Shown here: piece by piece, positions 8,419 to 16,633 of the stretch
Layout: each line of letters opens with the position of its first letter
Position numbering within the stretch: the first letter of the stretch is position 1
NCBI GenBank assembly: GCA_964603985.1
Contig: CAZRXG010000018.1
Coordinates: forward strand, 12,846 to 76,845
Reading direction: 5' to 3'
Source of the DNA: CAZRXG01 sp964603985
GTDB taxonomy: Bacteria; Chloroflexota; Anaerolineae; Aggregatilineales; UBA3940
Length of the DNA stretch: 64,000 nt
Made by a program: the position numbers and the translations under genes
The notes under the pieces: model-generated
The model's input: only the letters and a program-made list of their open reading frames with translations
What the model was told of the DNA's origin: nothing
Database searches by the model: none

Positions 8419-9125
8419 CCGCCGCCCCCCGTCACGTCGGCATACACCCCGGCAAACGAGTCCGCGTCCAGCCCCGCGCGCGACGCTTCATAGGCAATCC
8501 GTCCCTTCGCCAGGATCGCCACCCGGTCGGCCAGCGCCAGCCCGCGCCGGATGTCGTGCGTCGTCATCAGCACGGTGCGCCCCCGCGCCGTGACCTCGCC
8601 CAGCACCCCGTCGAGCGTCGCCGCCGCCGCCCGGTCGAGGCCGGTGTACGGCTCGTCGAGCAGCAGGATGGGCGGGTCGTGGAGGATGGCGCGCGCAATT
8701 GCCAGACGCTGCTGCATCCCCCGGCTGAAGGTGCGCACCAGGTCGGTCGCGCGGCGGTGCAGACCCACCGTCCGCAGCACCGCCGCGATCCGCGCCTCGC
8801 GGCCCCGCCCGTCGAGCGCGTACAGGCGTGCGTAGAAGCGCAGGTTCTCCTCGGCGGTCAGGTTGCCGTACAGCAGCGGCTGGTGCGAGGCGACCCCCAG
8901 CAGGCTCCGCGCGGCGGCGGCTTGCCTGGGAAGCTCCCACCCGGCAACCGTCACCCGCCCGCCGGTCGGCTTGCTGAGCGTGGCGACGATGCGCAGGAAG
9001 GTCGTCTTGCCCGCTCCGTTCGGCCCGAAGAGCGTCACGAACTCGCCCTCCCCGACGCTCAGGTCGATGCCTCTCAGGGCGGGCCGCAGCCCGAAGACCT
9101 TTGATACCTTGACGGCTTCGATCAT
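8415..9125 (-). CDS. ccmA: Heme/cytochrome c maturation ABC ATPase CcmA
   Basis: A 236-residue ABC ATPase: Walker A FGPNGAGKTT at about 33-42, Q-loop region ASHQPLLYGNLTAEENL, signature FSRGMQQRLAIARA, and Walker B ILLLDEP followed by the H-loop TTHD. The signature has SRGMQQ in place of SGGQ, which is common in CcmA. It is the first gene of a two-gene unit with ccmB. The assignment rests mainly on the ccmB neighbour, because the ATPase alone would only be an ABC-2-type export ATPase. Confidence 0.85.
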   Translation of the reverse strand: MIEAVKVSKVFGLRPALRGIDLSVGEGEFVTLFGPNGAGKTTFLRIVATLSKPTGGRVTVAGWELPRQAAAARSLLGVASHQPLLYGNLTAEENLRFYARLYALDGRGREARIAAVLRTVGLHRRATDLVRTFSRGMQQRLAIARAILHDPPILLLDEPYTGLDRAAAATLDGVLGEVTARGRTVLMTTHDIRRGLALADRVAILAKGRIAYEASRAGLDADSFAGVYADVTGGGG

Positions 9126-9351
9126 GGTGGCCCGTTCTCCGCACGTCGCATTAATGCCGCGCCGGTCGCACCGGCCCCGGACGAATCAGCCCAGGCCAGC
9201 ACCGCGCGGACGCTGCTTTAGTTTCGCGAATCTGGGGCAAAAACACAAAAAGGAAGCCGGTCAGCGATCAGCTTTCAGCGGTTAGCGGCCCTCGTCCCCA
9301 TCGACCTTCTGTCGCCCCCCGGTACATAAGCGCTGGTGGACAGGGAGTTGC

Positions 9352-10428
9352 CTAGCCGGGCGGGCTGTTTGGCGACTGATCCTCAGGAAGCCACAATGGA
9401 TAGTCTTGATTCCCTAAAAGACCGGCCGTGAGATTGAAAAGGGTTCCACCAGAGGGCGAGAGTATAAACACGTCGGTGTTGGAGCTGCCCTCCAAATGTG
9501 CTGCGAAAGCAAGGCGCGTTCCATCCGGTGACCAGCACAAGGAAGTTATGCCACTTATACCGAGATCATCTTCCTGGAACTCATATAGCATTTCCCCAAA
9601 AACATCCTGGATACACAGGGCATGAGTGGTAACTATCTCATCGTCAGTTTTTGTTGACGTATAGCAGGGGTATGCAATCCTGGTGACATCAGGCGACCAA
9701 GGATTGGCTGTGTATGTGTGTGTAAACTTTCCCGGCTGTCCTTGCACCTGCATGCTACAGCTATGACTGTCATGGCTGCACTTTATGTCCAGAACTTGCG
9801 TTGGGACAGTACCACCATATATCAATAGTTTGTAGCTGCAAGGTGACCACCGAATCCAATTGACCGCAAACACCGATATATCTTGCGAGCTATCTGGAGC
9901 AAAGAGGGTTGATACTGTGTTGGTTTCCACATGAACGATCTCGAGGCCGTACGAAAAGCTGCGCTCATCGACAAAGTCGTATGCAACATAGTTCCCATCA
10001 AATGACCACGAGGCGTTGAAAAGCGTTACAGAAGGGTCATCAACCAAACGCTTCACCTCTTGTCCTGAAGGATCCTCAAGTATCAATGCGTGATGGTCAT
10101 CAGCTATTCTGAGAACCAGCTCACCCTGGGGAGAGACACGGGGATCAGACTGTCGGTAATCAAGTACTATTTCGGTCAATGACGTGCCATCGGGGCATGA
10201 AACGTAATTCGTTCCCTTCTTTACATCTTCGGAATATGAAGAAAAAGAGACTCGGCCCCCAGGGCAATCGGGGAGAGCAGGGCTGGGGACGGGGGGCAAA
10301 GTCGGAGTGACGGTCGCCGTCGCGGTGGGCACGGTGGTCGGCGTGGGAGTGGGCGGGACGGTCGCGCAGCCCGCCAGCGCGATCCACAGCGCGGCAAACA
10401 AGATGCCCGGATGTACGTTGTGCTTCAT
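9352..10428 (-). CDS. Lipoprotein with TolB/WD40-like beta-propeller repeats
   Basis: 358 residues. A signal peptide with lipobox ALAGC (Cys21 acylated) is followed by a Pro/Thr linker, typical of surface lipoproteins in this genome. The rest shows repeated strand motifs such as ASWSFDGNYVAYDF, WSPDVTRIAY and CWSPDGTRLAFAA. These are TolB/PD40-type propeller blades, probably a five- or six-bladed domain that binds a ligand or partner outside the membrane. The first 26 codons and the Pro/Thr linker are closely similar at DNA level to those of the gene at 10562-11491, whose remaining sequence is unrelated. Confidence 0.72.
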   Translation of the reverse strand: MKHNVHPGILFAALWIALAGCATVPPTPTPTTVPTATATVTPTLPPVPSPALPDCPGGRVSFSSYSEDVKKGTNYVSCPDGTSLTEIVLDYRQSDPRVSPQGELVLRIADDHHALILEDPSGQEVKRLVDDPSVTLFNASWSFDGNYVAYDFVDERSFSYGLEIVHVETNTVSTLFAPDSSQDISVFAVNWIRWSPCSYKLLIYGGTVPTQVLDIKCSHDSHSCSMQVQGQPGKFTHTYTANPWSPDVTRIAYPCYTSTKTDDEIVTTHALCIQDVFGEMLYEFQEDDLGISGITSLCWSPDGTRLAFAAHLEGSSNTDVFILSPSGGTLFNLTAGLLGNQDYPLWLPEDQSPNSPPG

Positions 10429-10497
10429 GAGATTGCTCTTCCTTTTGAGGCCAGCCGTCAGCCGGTCGGTGGTCAGTTTTCAGGTGAGGGATTCACT

Positions 10498-10525
10498 GCC
10501 GGGCGAGGCCTCCCCGCCCGGCTTT
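10498..10525 (+). terminator. GC-rich hairpin followed by TTTT
   Basis: GCCGGGCGAGG and CCCCGCCCGGC form a strong stem around a short centre, followed by TTTT on the plus strand. It lies between two minus-strand lipoprotein genes. As drawn it would stop plus-strand transcription. On the minus strand it has no T-run but would still form a 3' hairpin after the gene at 10562-11491. Confidence 0.5.
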
Positions 10526-10561
10526 TACCTGCCCAAAACCACTTTATCCCCGTAGGTGCCG

Positions 10562-11491
10562 TCACCTGATCGGCAGGCAGGCGTTCTCCTCAGCCATCGC
10601 GAGCTGAGTGATCTCCGCCGGATTCATCCCAAACACAACTTCAGAAGGCAGATAATCTGTACCCAATGCCCGCCGTAGAATAGCAGCCTGCAGCTCGTTC
10701 AGATCAGACAGATCGGCTGAAAAAGGCTCCATGATGAAAATGTCTTCGCTGAGGGTGGGTTGGTCAAGACAAAATAGGGGTTCGGAGACATCGTGAACGG
10801 TGAAGAAAGCCATTCCCTCCTCATAGATAATGAAGACCCTGCCGAAACCTCCTACGGGTGCGGTGGGAGCCGCTTCAAGAAATTCGGTGTAGATGGCCGT
10901 AGGCTCGCCCAACAATCGCAAAACAGTCTGCGATGTATGGAATTTGAAGGGGGTGATCCCCGTTGGCTCGTATTGATCCAGGATCACCGCTCGAAGTAAG
11001 TCAGCCTCTTCATCTGTCACGACAGAAGCCCAAAAACCGCCCCCAGAGCTGAAACGTAAAGAATATCCCGTTGTTTGGATCCCCTCTTTGGGAAGACCAT
11101 ATTTGGATGGGATGAACTCCTCTGACAGAATAACGTCGTTACTGCCAAAACCAAGTGCTTCGCGCGCTACCCTGTGAAATGCTGCCAGATCCGATTCGCC
11201 TATTCGCAAGCCGTGCCAGCACGGCAGCAGACATTCAGCGTCTTCGATGAACAGGTAGTCGTCCTCAGGATAGACAAACTCGCCGGGCGGTATTCGTGTT
11301 GGGATCGGCGTTCGAGTCGGTAAGAGGGTGGGCGTGAGCGAAGGTGTTGGAGAAGGGGCGAGCGTCGGGGCGGCGGTCGCCGTCGCGGTGGGCGTGACGC
11401 TTGGCGTGGGAGTGGGCGGGAGGGTCGCGCAGCCCGCCAGCGCGATCCCCAGCACAGTGAGCAGGACACCCGGACGCACGTTATGCTTCAT
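10562..11491 (-). CDS. Lipoprotein of unknown function
   Basis: 309 residues. Signal peptide with lipobox ALAGC, then a long linker of Pro/Thr/Ser repeats (about residues 24-67), then a globular part with no recognised domain. That part holds two cysteines in the segment around CLLPCWHGLRIG, a pattern I associate with a group of lipoproteins seen repeatedly in Chloroflexota, and ends with a Cys-containing tail. Its N-terminus is a near copy of that of the lipoprotein at 9352-10428. The site of action should be the outer face of the cytoplasmic membrane. Confidence 0.65.
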   Translation of the reverse strand: MKHNVRPGVLLTVLGIALAGCATLPPTPTPSVTPTATATAAPTLAPSPTPSLTPTLLPTRTPIPTRIPPGEFVYPEDDYLFIEDAECLLPCWHGLRIGESDLAAFHRVAREALGFGSNDVILSEEFIPSKYGLPKEGIQTTGYSLRFSSGGGFWASVVTDEEADLLRAVILDQYEPTGITPFKFHTSQTVLRLLGEPTAIYTEFLEAAPTAPVGGFGRVFIIYEEGMAFFTVHDVSEPLFCLDQPTLSEDIFIMEPFSADLSDLNELQAAILRRALGTDYLPSEVVFGMNPAEITQLAMAEENACLPIR

Positions 11492-11512
11492 GAGACCCCC
11501 TCCGGTGGGCGC

Positions 11513-12325
11513 TCACGCCTCAATCTCGGTTCGCAGCCACCAGCCGTTCCGGTAGGGCCGGTCGCGGTGGCGCACCTCGTACGCGATCATGTAGGCGAAC
11601 AGCCCGGCCATGATCACCGCCGTGGCGATCAACATCTCGTCCACCTGGTTGAACAGCGTGCCGTTCACGGCTAGGCCCAGGCTGCCGCTCAGGCTGTGCG
11701 ACAGCGCCACCACGATCAGGTTCTCCGTCCACAGGTAGAACAGCAGGTTGACCAGGTAGGCGGCGAACAGGCCGACCAGCATGCGCGGCGTCAGACCGGC
11801 GGGGAAGTAGTAGAACCCGGTCAGGTGGTACAACGCAAACAGCGCCGCCGGAACCACCAGCCCCGCCGCCAGCCCGAAGTTCTCCCGGATGACCGGCATC
11901 AGCAGCACGGCGAAGAGCGGGTAGTACGAGATGTGGAACAGCATGGTCGAGACGAAGTGCAGCAGGAAGTCGGGCAGCGCGATGCCCATGCGCCCGATCT
12001 GGGCCAGCGGCTGCAACTGCATCAGGTAGGTCGTGACCACGACCATCGCCATGCCCAGCAGCCAGCGCTTGCGGCGCGGCCAGAAGGCGTACTCCAGCCC
12101 CCACCTGCGGGCCAGCCACAGCGGCAGCCCGATACAGAAGACCGGGAACATCACCAGGCCCATGATCGCCCCGGCGATAGGCTCCAACGTCTCCAGCGTG
12201 CCGTTCCGCTCGCCGGTGGCTACCAGCAGATTGCACACCAGAAACGACAGCGTGAAGACCACGTAAATCCCCAGCGCGATCACCAGTCGGCGGCGCTTGT
12301 CCCCATTTGATTCTGCTTTCGTCAT
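11513..12325 (-). CDS. Polytopic membrane protein, degenerate CPBP-like
   Basis: 270 residues with about seven or eight membrane helices. The segments ALFALYHLTG and WTENLIVVALSHSLSGSL resemble motifs 2 and 3 of CPBP proteases, each with a histidine. The position expected for EExxxR reads VIRENFG, so the catalytic glutamate pair is missing or moved. It may be a non-proteolytic member. Its start overlaps the stop of the VOC gene by four bases, giving a translationally coupled pair (12765 to 11513). Confidence 0.6.
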   Translation of the reverse strand: MTKAESNGDKRRRLVIALGIYVVFTLSFLVCNLLVATGERNGTLETLEPIAGAIMGLVMFPVFCIGLPLWLARRWGLEYAFWPRRKRWLLGMAMVVVTTYLMQLQPLAQIGRMGIALPDFLLHFVSTMLFHISYYPLFAVLLMPVIRENFGLAAGLVVPAALFALYHLTGFYYFPAGLTPRMLVGLFAAYLVNLLFYLWTENLIVVALSHSLSGSLGLAVNGTLFNQVDEMLIATAVIMAGLFAYMIAYEVRHRDRPYRNGWWLRTEIEA

Positions 12326-12765
12326 GACTTGAACTCTCCTTTGATCGAACGCCAGATCAGCGTCGGGATGTGCTGCTCGACAAACTGCACCGCGATGCCG
12401 TCCGGGCCGAGGACGATGGCCTCGCGGATGCCCCGCGTTGGCTCGTAGATACCCTCGATGACCCGGTAGCCCTGCCCGCGCACGGTCTCCACGACGTGCT
12501 CAATATCCCTGACTGCGACGGCGATGTGGTGCGTCCCAACCCTGTCCGCCGCAGACTGCGATTCGCCGGGAGGATCTGTCTCCCCATTCTCCCACATCTC
12601 GATATCGACCTTCCCCGCCCGCAGCATCACGACCCGCGTCCCCTCGTACTCGAACTCGAACCTGATTCGAAACCCCAGCAGGTCGCGGAAGAAGCGCAGC
12701 CCTGCCTCCAGGTCGGACAGTTGCAGTGCGATGTGGTCGATGCCGGTGACGTGCCCGTTCAGCAT
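12322..12765 (-). CDS. VOC/glyoxalase family protein
   Basis: 147 residues with the vicinal-oxygen-chelate fold: IDHIALQLSDLEAGLRFFRDLLGFR in the first module and VGTHHIAVAVRDIEHVVETVRGQGYRV in the second. Metal-ligand candidates are the histidine of DHIAL, a glutamate in IEMWENG and the histidines of THHIAV. Order and size are closest to methylmalonyl-CoA epimerase/lactoylglutathione lyase-like proteins, but no substrate is fixed. It lies 12 bases downstream of the 12778-13170 gene and overlaps the membrane protein gene, so the three probably form an operon. Confidence 0.82.
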   Translation of the reverse strand: MLNGHVTGIDHIALQLSDLEAGLRFFRDLLGFRIRFEFEYEGTRVVMLRAGKVDIEMWENGETDPPGESQSAADRVGTHHIAVAVRDIEHVVETVRGQGYRVIEGIYEPTRGIREAIVLGPDGIAVQFVEQHIPTLIWRSIKGEFKS

Positions 12766-12777
12766 GTCCGCTCCCTC

Positions 12778-13170
12778 CTACTCGAATACTACAACGTCCG
12801 GGTGATCGACCGCCACCCGGTAGATCGGCCCCCTCGCCAGGAAGCCCAGCGCTCGCCCGCTCCCGCGTGCCGCCAGCAGCCGGTCGCCGGGTTGGGCGTC
12901 GATCTCCGGCGGCAGCGCCAGCCGCCCCTCGTCATCGAATTGCCCGCGAGCGAGCGCGCGTCCGGCCAGCCCTCCCGCCAGGTCGCCCAGCGTGCGTGCC
13001 GTGCCGACGCCGAACCCGCCCGAAGTGCGGCTGCCGGGCACGAAGATCACGTCCTCGCCGGGCCGGAAGCCGTACTCGTCCCATGCTTCGGGTGGGATGG
13101 GGATCGCCCGCTCCGCCCCGACGACCACCCAGCCGAAAACCCACTTGCCGCCTTTCGCCAATTGAGGCAT
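12778..13170 (-). CDS. Conserved protein with AbrB-like features, unknown function
   Basis: 130 residues beginning KGGKWVFGWVVVG and containing IPIPPEAWDEYGFRPGEDVIFVPGSRTSGGF, then a second segment LALPPEIDAQPGDRLLAARGSG. Each half looks like a swapped-hairpin (AbrB/MraZ-type) strand pattern: a strand, I/L-P-P-E, then G-D/E-x-V/L. I recall similar KGGK-FGW proteins in Firmicutes and Chloroflexota but no tested role. AGGAGAG lies just before the ATG. Its promoter contains a dyad related to the one at the padR-type gene upstream, so it is probably a target of that regulator. Confidence 0.6.
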   Translation of the reverse strand: MPQLAKGGKWVFGWVVVGAERAIPIPPEAWDEYGFRPGEDVIFVPGSRTSGGFGVGTARTLGDLAGGLAGRALARGQFDDEGRLALPPEIDAQPGDRLLAARGSGRALGFLARGPIYRVAVDHPDVVVFE

Positions 13171-13197
13171 GTCTCACTCTCCTATGTCGCTCAAGAT

Positions 13198-13226
13198 AGA
13201 ATATGCAAACTTGTATAAGCACTCAA
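13198..13226 (-). promoter_or_regulatory. Promoter of 13170 gene with internal PadR-like dyad
   Basis: On the minus strand TTGAGT (13226-13221) and TATTCT (13203-13198) are 17 bases apart. Between them is the dyad TATGCAA-AC-TTGTATA (plus strand 13202-13217), imperfect at one base pair. The TTGTATA element recurs in the promoter of the PadR gene. Confidence 0.55.
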
Positions 13227-13260
13227 AAAAAAGACGCTGCGCGTTAAACTGCGCGCTGTA
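13225..13260 (-). terminator. Terminator of the PadR gene
   Basis: On the minus strand, eight bases past the stop at 13269, the arms GCGCG and CGCGC flank an 8-base loop and are followed by AGCGTC and a run of eight T (13232-13225). The T-run overlaps the -35 of the next gene. Confidence 0.65.
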
Positions 13261-13268
13261 TTGCGCGC

Positions 13269-13853
13269 TCAATCGTCTACCGTTCCCTGCAACCTGTGCA
13301 GCAGGTCGCGCGTCCAGTCCAGTTCGGCCTTGAGGTGCACCTGGCTGTGGTCAAAGACGGCGGCGACGCGCAGCAGCATGTTTTCGCCCACCGCCGCCGC
13401 GATCTTCGGGTCGGACAGCAGCCCCTCGATGCGCTCCATCTGCTCGGCGCGGTGCGCGGCGACGTACGTCAGCGTGTCCTCAAGCTGCGCGATGCGCTCG
13501 CGCAGGTGGCCCTGCACCTCCTCGGCGGGCAGTGCGTGCATGAAGTACAGGCCGATGTCGACCGTGAAGTAGGTCCGCTCGACCTCGCGCCACACCTCGC
13601 GCAGCAGACGCATGAACTCGGCCCGCCCGGCGTCGGTCAGCCGGTAGATGGTGCGCGAGGGGCGGCCTCCTTCCTGCTCGGTGGCCGCCTGCTCGATCAG
13701 GCTCTCCTCGGCCAGCTTGCCCAGCGCGAAGTAGATCGAGCCGAACGCGATGGACGTCCAGTCGCCCATGCGCTCCTCGATGGTCTGTTTAAGCTCGTAG
13801 CCGTGGAGCGGTCGCTCAAGCAGCAGCCCCAGAATGACCAGCCGCGTTGACAT
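13269..13853 (-). CDS. PadR family transcriptional regulator (long type)
   Basis: 194 residues. The N-terminal winged helix (LVILGLLLERPLHGYELKQTIEERMGDW, then FGSIYFALGKLAEESLI and GRPSRTIYRLTDAGRAEF) is typical of PadR, and residues about 95-190 form a Vir-type helical dimerisation domain, so it is a subfamily-1 member of normal length. PadR proteins repress nearby genes and release DNA on binding a ligand or stress signal. The consensus promoter upstream carries two TTGTATAT repeats inside its spacer, suggesting autorepression. The similar promoter of the 12778-13170 operon is a likely second target. Confidence 0.88.
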   Translation of the reverse strand: MSTRLVILGLLLERPLHGYELKQTIEERMGDWTSIAFGSIYFALGKLAEESLIEQAATEQEGGRPSRTIYRLTDAGRAEFMRLLREVWREVERTYFTVDIGLYFMHALPAEEVQGHLRERIAQLEDTLTYVAAHRAEQMERIEGLLSDPKIAAAVGENMLLRVAAVFDHSQVHLKAELDWTRDLLHRLQGTVDD

Positions 13854-13891
13854 CGGCGCTTCCTTCGATGGCGTGCGATGAATATATCACG

Positions 13892-13926
13892 TTGTATATT
13901 CTAGCTTGTATATCATCGGTTGTCAA
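13892..13926 (-). promoter_or_regulatory. PadR gene promoter with TTGTATAT operator repeats
   Basis: On the minus strand a perfect TTGACA (13926-13921) is 17 bases from TAGAAT (13903-13898). On the plus strand TTGTATAT occurs at 13892-13899 and again at 13906-13913, a 14-base period that covers the -10 and the spacer. Confidence 0.75.
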
Positions 13927-14032
13927 GGAGCCGCCCGCCTTTCGCGCATGAACGCCTTCTCGCCTATACTTGGCCCTGTATGTCCTGCACCAGGCAGCCG
14001 ATTGGCAGCCGCCGCGAAGTGAGGTTATCGCA

Positions 14033-14974
14033 GTGAATGAATCAGACCTGACCGACTGGCTGTTAGCAGCCCAAACGCCCTCGATCCGTTACCTGACACT
14101 GCGCCGCCTGCTCCGGCGACCGGAATCCGATCCCGAAGTCCAGGCCGCGCGGCGGGCGATGGCGACCACAGGCCCCATCCCCGCCATCCTGGCCGAACAG
14201 GCCGACGAGGGTCACTGGCACACGCGGCGCAATTACTACTCCCCCAAGTACACCGCCACCCATTGGAGCATGATGCTGTTGGCCGAGCTGGCCGCCAACC
14301 GGGACGACCCGCGCGTGCGGCGCGGCGCGGCGTTCATGCTGACCATCACCCGCGAGGTGTCGGCTGAAGCGATCTCGATCGGTAAGATGGAGCTGCCGTG
14401 CTTCTGGGGGAACCTGCTGCGCTACGTGCTTCACGGCAGGCAGGCCGACGACCCGCGCGTACAGGATGTCGTCGATAAGCTGGTGCGCGCCGGAACGCAG
14501 ACGGACTGGCGCTGCCGGTACAATGCCGACCTGCCGTGCTCGTGGGGCGCGGCGCGCGCGCTGTGGGGGTTGGCCGCCCTGCCCGCCGGGCGCCGCACCC
14601 CCGGCGTCGAGGCGGCCATCGCGAGCGGGCTGGCGCTGCTGCTGGAAGCCTACAGCCCGGTCGAGGCCAACTACCCCGCGCGGCAGGAGAAGCCCAGCGG
14701 CCTGTGGTCGCGAACCAGCTTCCCGCTCTTCTATCAGGCCGACATCCTGTTTGTGCTGCGTGTGCTCGACGACCTGGGCGCGCTGGACGACCTGCGCACG
14801 CTCGATCACCCCGGCGCAGAGGCGGCGCTGGAGTGGCTGGCCGCGCGGCGCAAGTCCAACGGGCGCTGGCGGGGGGCCAGCCCTTACCGGCGGCGCACGT
14901 GGGATCTGGGCGAACAGGAGGAGACGAGCCGTTGGGTGTCGCTGCACGCGGCGGTGGTGCTGGGACTGTCGTGA
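14033..14974 (+). CDS. Squalene-cyclase-like alpha/alpha-toroid protein, unknown function
   Basis: A 313-residue helical protein starting LTDWLLAAQTPSIRYLTLRRLL. It has repeated helix-turn-helix units and conserved-looking segments GHWHTRRNYYSPKYTATHWSMMLLAELA, LPCFWGNLLRYVL and LPCSWGAARALWGLAALP. The spacing suggests a terpenoid-cyclase/prenyltransferase-type alpha6 toroid, but the DxDD motif of squalene-hopene cyclase is not present, so no cyclase activity is proposed. The GTG at 14033 is chosen because AAGTGAGG precedes it by 8 bases, and TATACT at 13965-13970 fits its -10. Similar hypothetical proteins appear in Chloroflexota and Actinobacteria. Confidence 0.6.
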   Translation: MNESDLTDWLLAAQTPSIRYLTLRRLLRRPESDPEVQAARRAMATTGPIPAILAEQADEGHWHTRRNYYSPKYTATHWSMMLLAELAANRDDPRVRRGAAFMLTITREVSAEAISIGKMELPCFWGNLLRYVLHGRQADDPRVQDVVDKLVRAGTQTDWRCRYNADLPCSWGAARALWGLAALPAGRRTPGVEAAIASGLALLLEAYSPVEANYPARQEKPSGLWSRTSFPLFYQADILFVLRVLDDLGALDDLRTLDHPGAEAALEWLAARRKSNGRWRGASPYRRRTWDLGEQEETSRWVSLHAAVVLGLS

Positions 14975-14993
14975 TGGGGGCGGCTCATTCCCC

Positions 14994-15833
14994 TCAGCCG
15001 CCCCGCCCGATGCGCCACACCAACCCGCTGCGCGGTGAGAAGAGGAAGGCCAGCACGAAGAGGGCGCTCAGCGTCAGCACGATGGACGCGCCGGAGGCGA
15101 CGTTGGCGTAGTACGACGCGTACAGCCCGACGAAGGCCGCGATCACGGCGAACAGCGCGCCCAGCGCCATGATGACCGGCAGCCGCCGCACCAGCAGCGA
15201 GGCCGCCGCGGCGGGCGTCACCAGCAGCGCCAGCACCAGCACCACCCCGACCGTCTGGATGGCCGTCACGACAACCAGCGCCAGCAGCAGCAGCAGCCCG
15301 TAGCGCACCATCTCCGGCGAAAGGCCAATCGCCACCGAGTGACCGGGGTCGAATGAGGTGACCAGCAGCTCCTTGTAAAAGGCGATCACCGCCGCCAGCA
15401 CGACCGCCACCACCGCCAGCATCATCCACACGTCCCCGCGCGAGACGCCCAGGATGTCGCCGAACAGGATGTGAGTCAGATCCTGGTAGCTGGTGATGCG
15501 GCTGAGCAGCAGAATCCCCAGCGCGAAGAAGCCGGAGAACATCACGCCGATGGCTGTGTCCTCCTTCATCTCGCCCCGCCGGGAGAGCAGCCCGATCCCC
15601 AACGCGGTCAATACGGCGGCCACCAGCGCCCCGACAAACAGGCTGATCCCCTGCATAAAGGCGATCACGATCCCCGGCAGGACGGCATGTGCCATCGCGT
15701 CGCCGACGAAGGCCATGCCGCGCCACACGATGTAGGCGCTCAGGATCGCACACCCGATCCCGGCCAGCACCCCCGCCGCCAGCCCGCGCAGCATGAAGCT
15801 GTACGAAAACGGCTCAACCAGCCACTCGACCAT
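14994..15833 (-). CDS. Zinc/manganese ABC transporter permease (ZnuB type)
   Basis: 279 residues with eight or nine membrane helices and the ABC-3 permease pattern: WRGMAFVGDAMAHAVLPGI near the start, TAIGVMFSGFFALGI, a coupling-type GVSRGDV loop and IQTVGVVLVLALLVTPAAAA near the end. These permeases move Zn(II) or Mn(II) from a periplasmic binding lipoprotein into the cytoplasm. The gene overlaps the ATPase gene by 20 bases and is the last gene of the cluster. The metal is inferred from the substrate-binding protein and regulator. Confidence 0.9.
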   Translation of the reverse strand: MVEWLVEPFSYSFMLRGLAAGVLAGIGCAILSAYIVWRGMAFVGDAMAHAVLPGIVIAFMQGISLFVGALVAAVLTALGIGLLSRRGEMKEDTAIGVMFSGFFALGILLLSRITSYQDLTHILFGDILGVSRGDVWMMLAVVAVVLAAVIAFYKELLVTSFDPGHSVAIGLSPEMVRYGLLLLLALVVVTAIQTVGVVLVLALLVTPAAAASLLVRRLPVIMALGALFAVIAAFVGLYASYYANVASGASIVLTLSALFVLAFLFSPRSGLVWRIGRGG

Positions 15834-16632
15834 TCAGCACTTCTTCCATTTCCTCGGTGCACAGCCGCACGCCGTAAGCGTGGGCCAGCGTCTCGGCGGT
15901 CAACACCTCGTCGACCGGCCCGTCGGCCACCACGTGCCGGTCCAGGAATATCGCCCGGCTGAAGTGGATCGGCAGGATGCCCAGGTCGTGCGTGCTGACG
16001 ATCACCGCCCGCCCGTCCTGCGCCAGCCGTTCCAGCACGTGGAAGATCAGCTCCTGGGTGGGCACGTCGACGTGATTGAGCGGCTCGTCCAGCAGCAGCA
16101 GGTCGGCATCGTGGGCCAGCGTGCGCGCCAGCATGACGCGCTGCTGCTGCCCGCCCGAAAGCTCGCCGATCTGCCGGTCGGCCAGGTCGGCGATCTGCAT
16201 CGTCTCCAGTGCCCGCTCGACCACCTCGTGATCCGCCTTGCGCGGGCGCTTCAGCCAGCCGAGGTGCACGTAGCGGCCCGTCATCACCGTCTGGCGAACC
16301 GTCACCGGGAAGCGCCAGTCGACCTCGGTGCGCTGCGGCACCAGTGCCACCCGGTGATAGCACGCGCCGGATGGGTTGCCGTAAACCGTGATCGAGCCGT
16401 CCGTCAGGTGCTCCAGCCCGACGATCAGCTTGATCAGCGTCGACTTGCCCGCGCCGTTTGGCCCGACGAGCGCCACCCGTTCGCCGGGCATCACCGTCAG
16501 CGACACCTCTTCGAGCGCCGGGCGCGGTGCGCCGGGGTAGGTGAAGCTCACGCCCTCGACGTGGAGCGCCGCCTCGCCAACGATGGGCGGGACGACACAC
16601 TGTCTGCCGTAGATCAGCGGGTTTGATGCCAT
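15814..16632 (-). CDS. Zinc/manganese ABC transporter ATPase (ZnuC type)
   Basis: 272 residues: Walker A GPNGAGKSTL, signature LSGGQQQRVMLARTL, Walker B LLLLDEPLNHVD, H-loop STHDLG. The sequence belongs with metal (ABC-3) ATPases and runs next to its permease. The start at 16632 (MASNPL) is chosen. A longer reading from 16671 would run back into the AEC transporter gene. A 25-residue segment before the first ABC strand is longer than in most ZnuC proteins. It lies one base after the AEC gene stop, which suggests cotranscription. Confidence 0.9.
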   Translation of the reverse strand: MASNPLIYGRQCVVPPIVGEAALHVEGVSFTYPGAPRPALEEVSLTVMPGERVALVGPNGAGKSTLIKLIVGLEHLTDGSITVYGNPSGACYHRVALVPQRTEVDWRFPVTVRQTVMTGRYVHLGWLKRPRKADHEVVERALETMQIADLADRQIGELSGGQQQRVMLARTLAHDADLLLLDEPLNHVDVPTQELIFHVLERLAQDGRAVIVSTHDLGILPIHFSRAIFLDRHVVADGPVDEVLTAETLAHAYGVRLCTEEMEEVLNGRVAG

Positions 16633-16633
16633 G

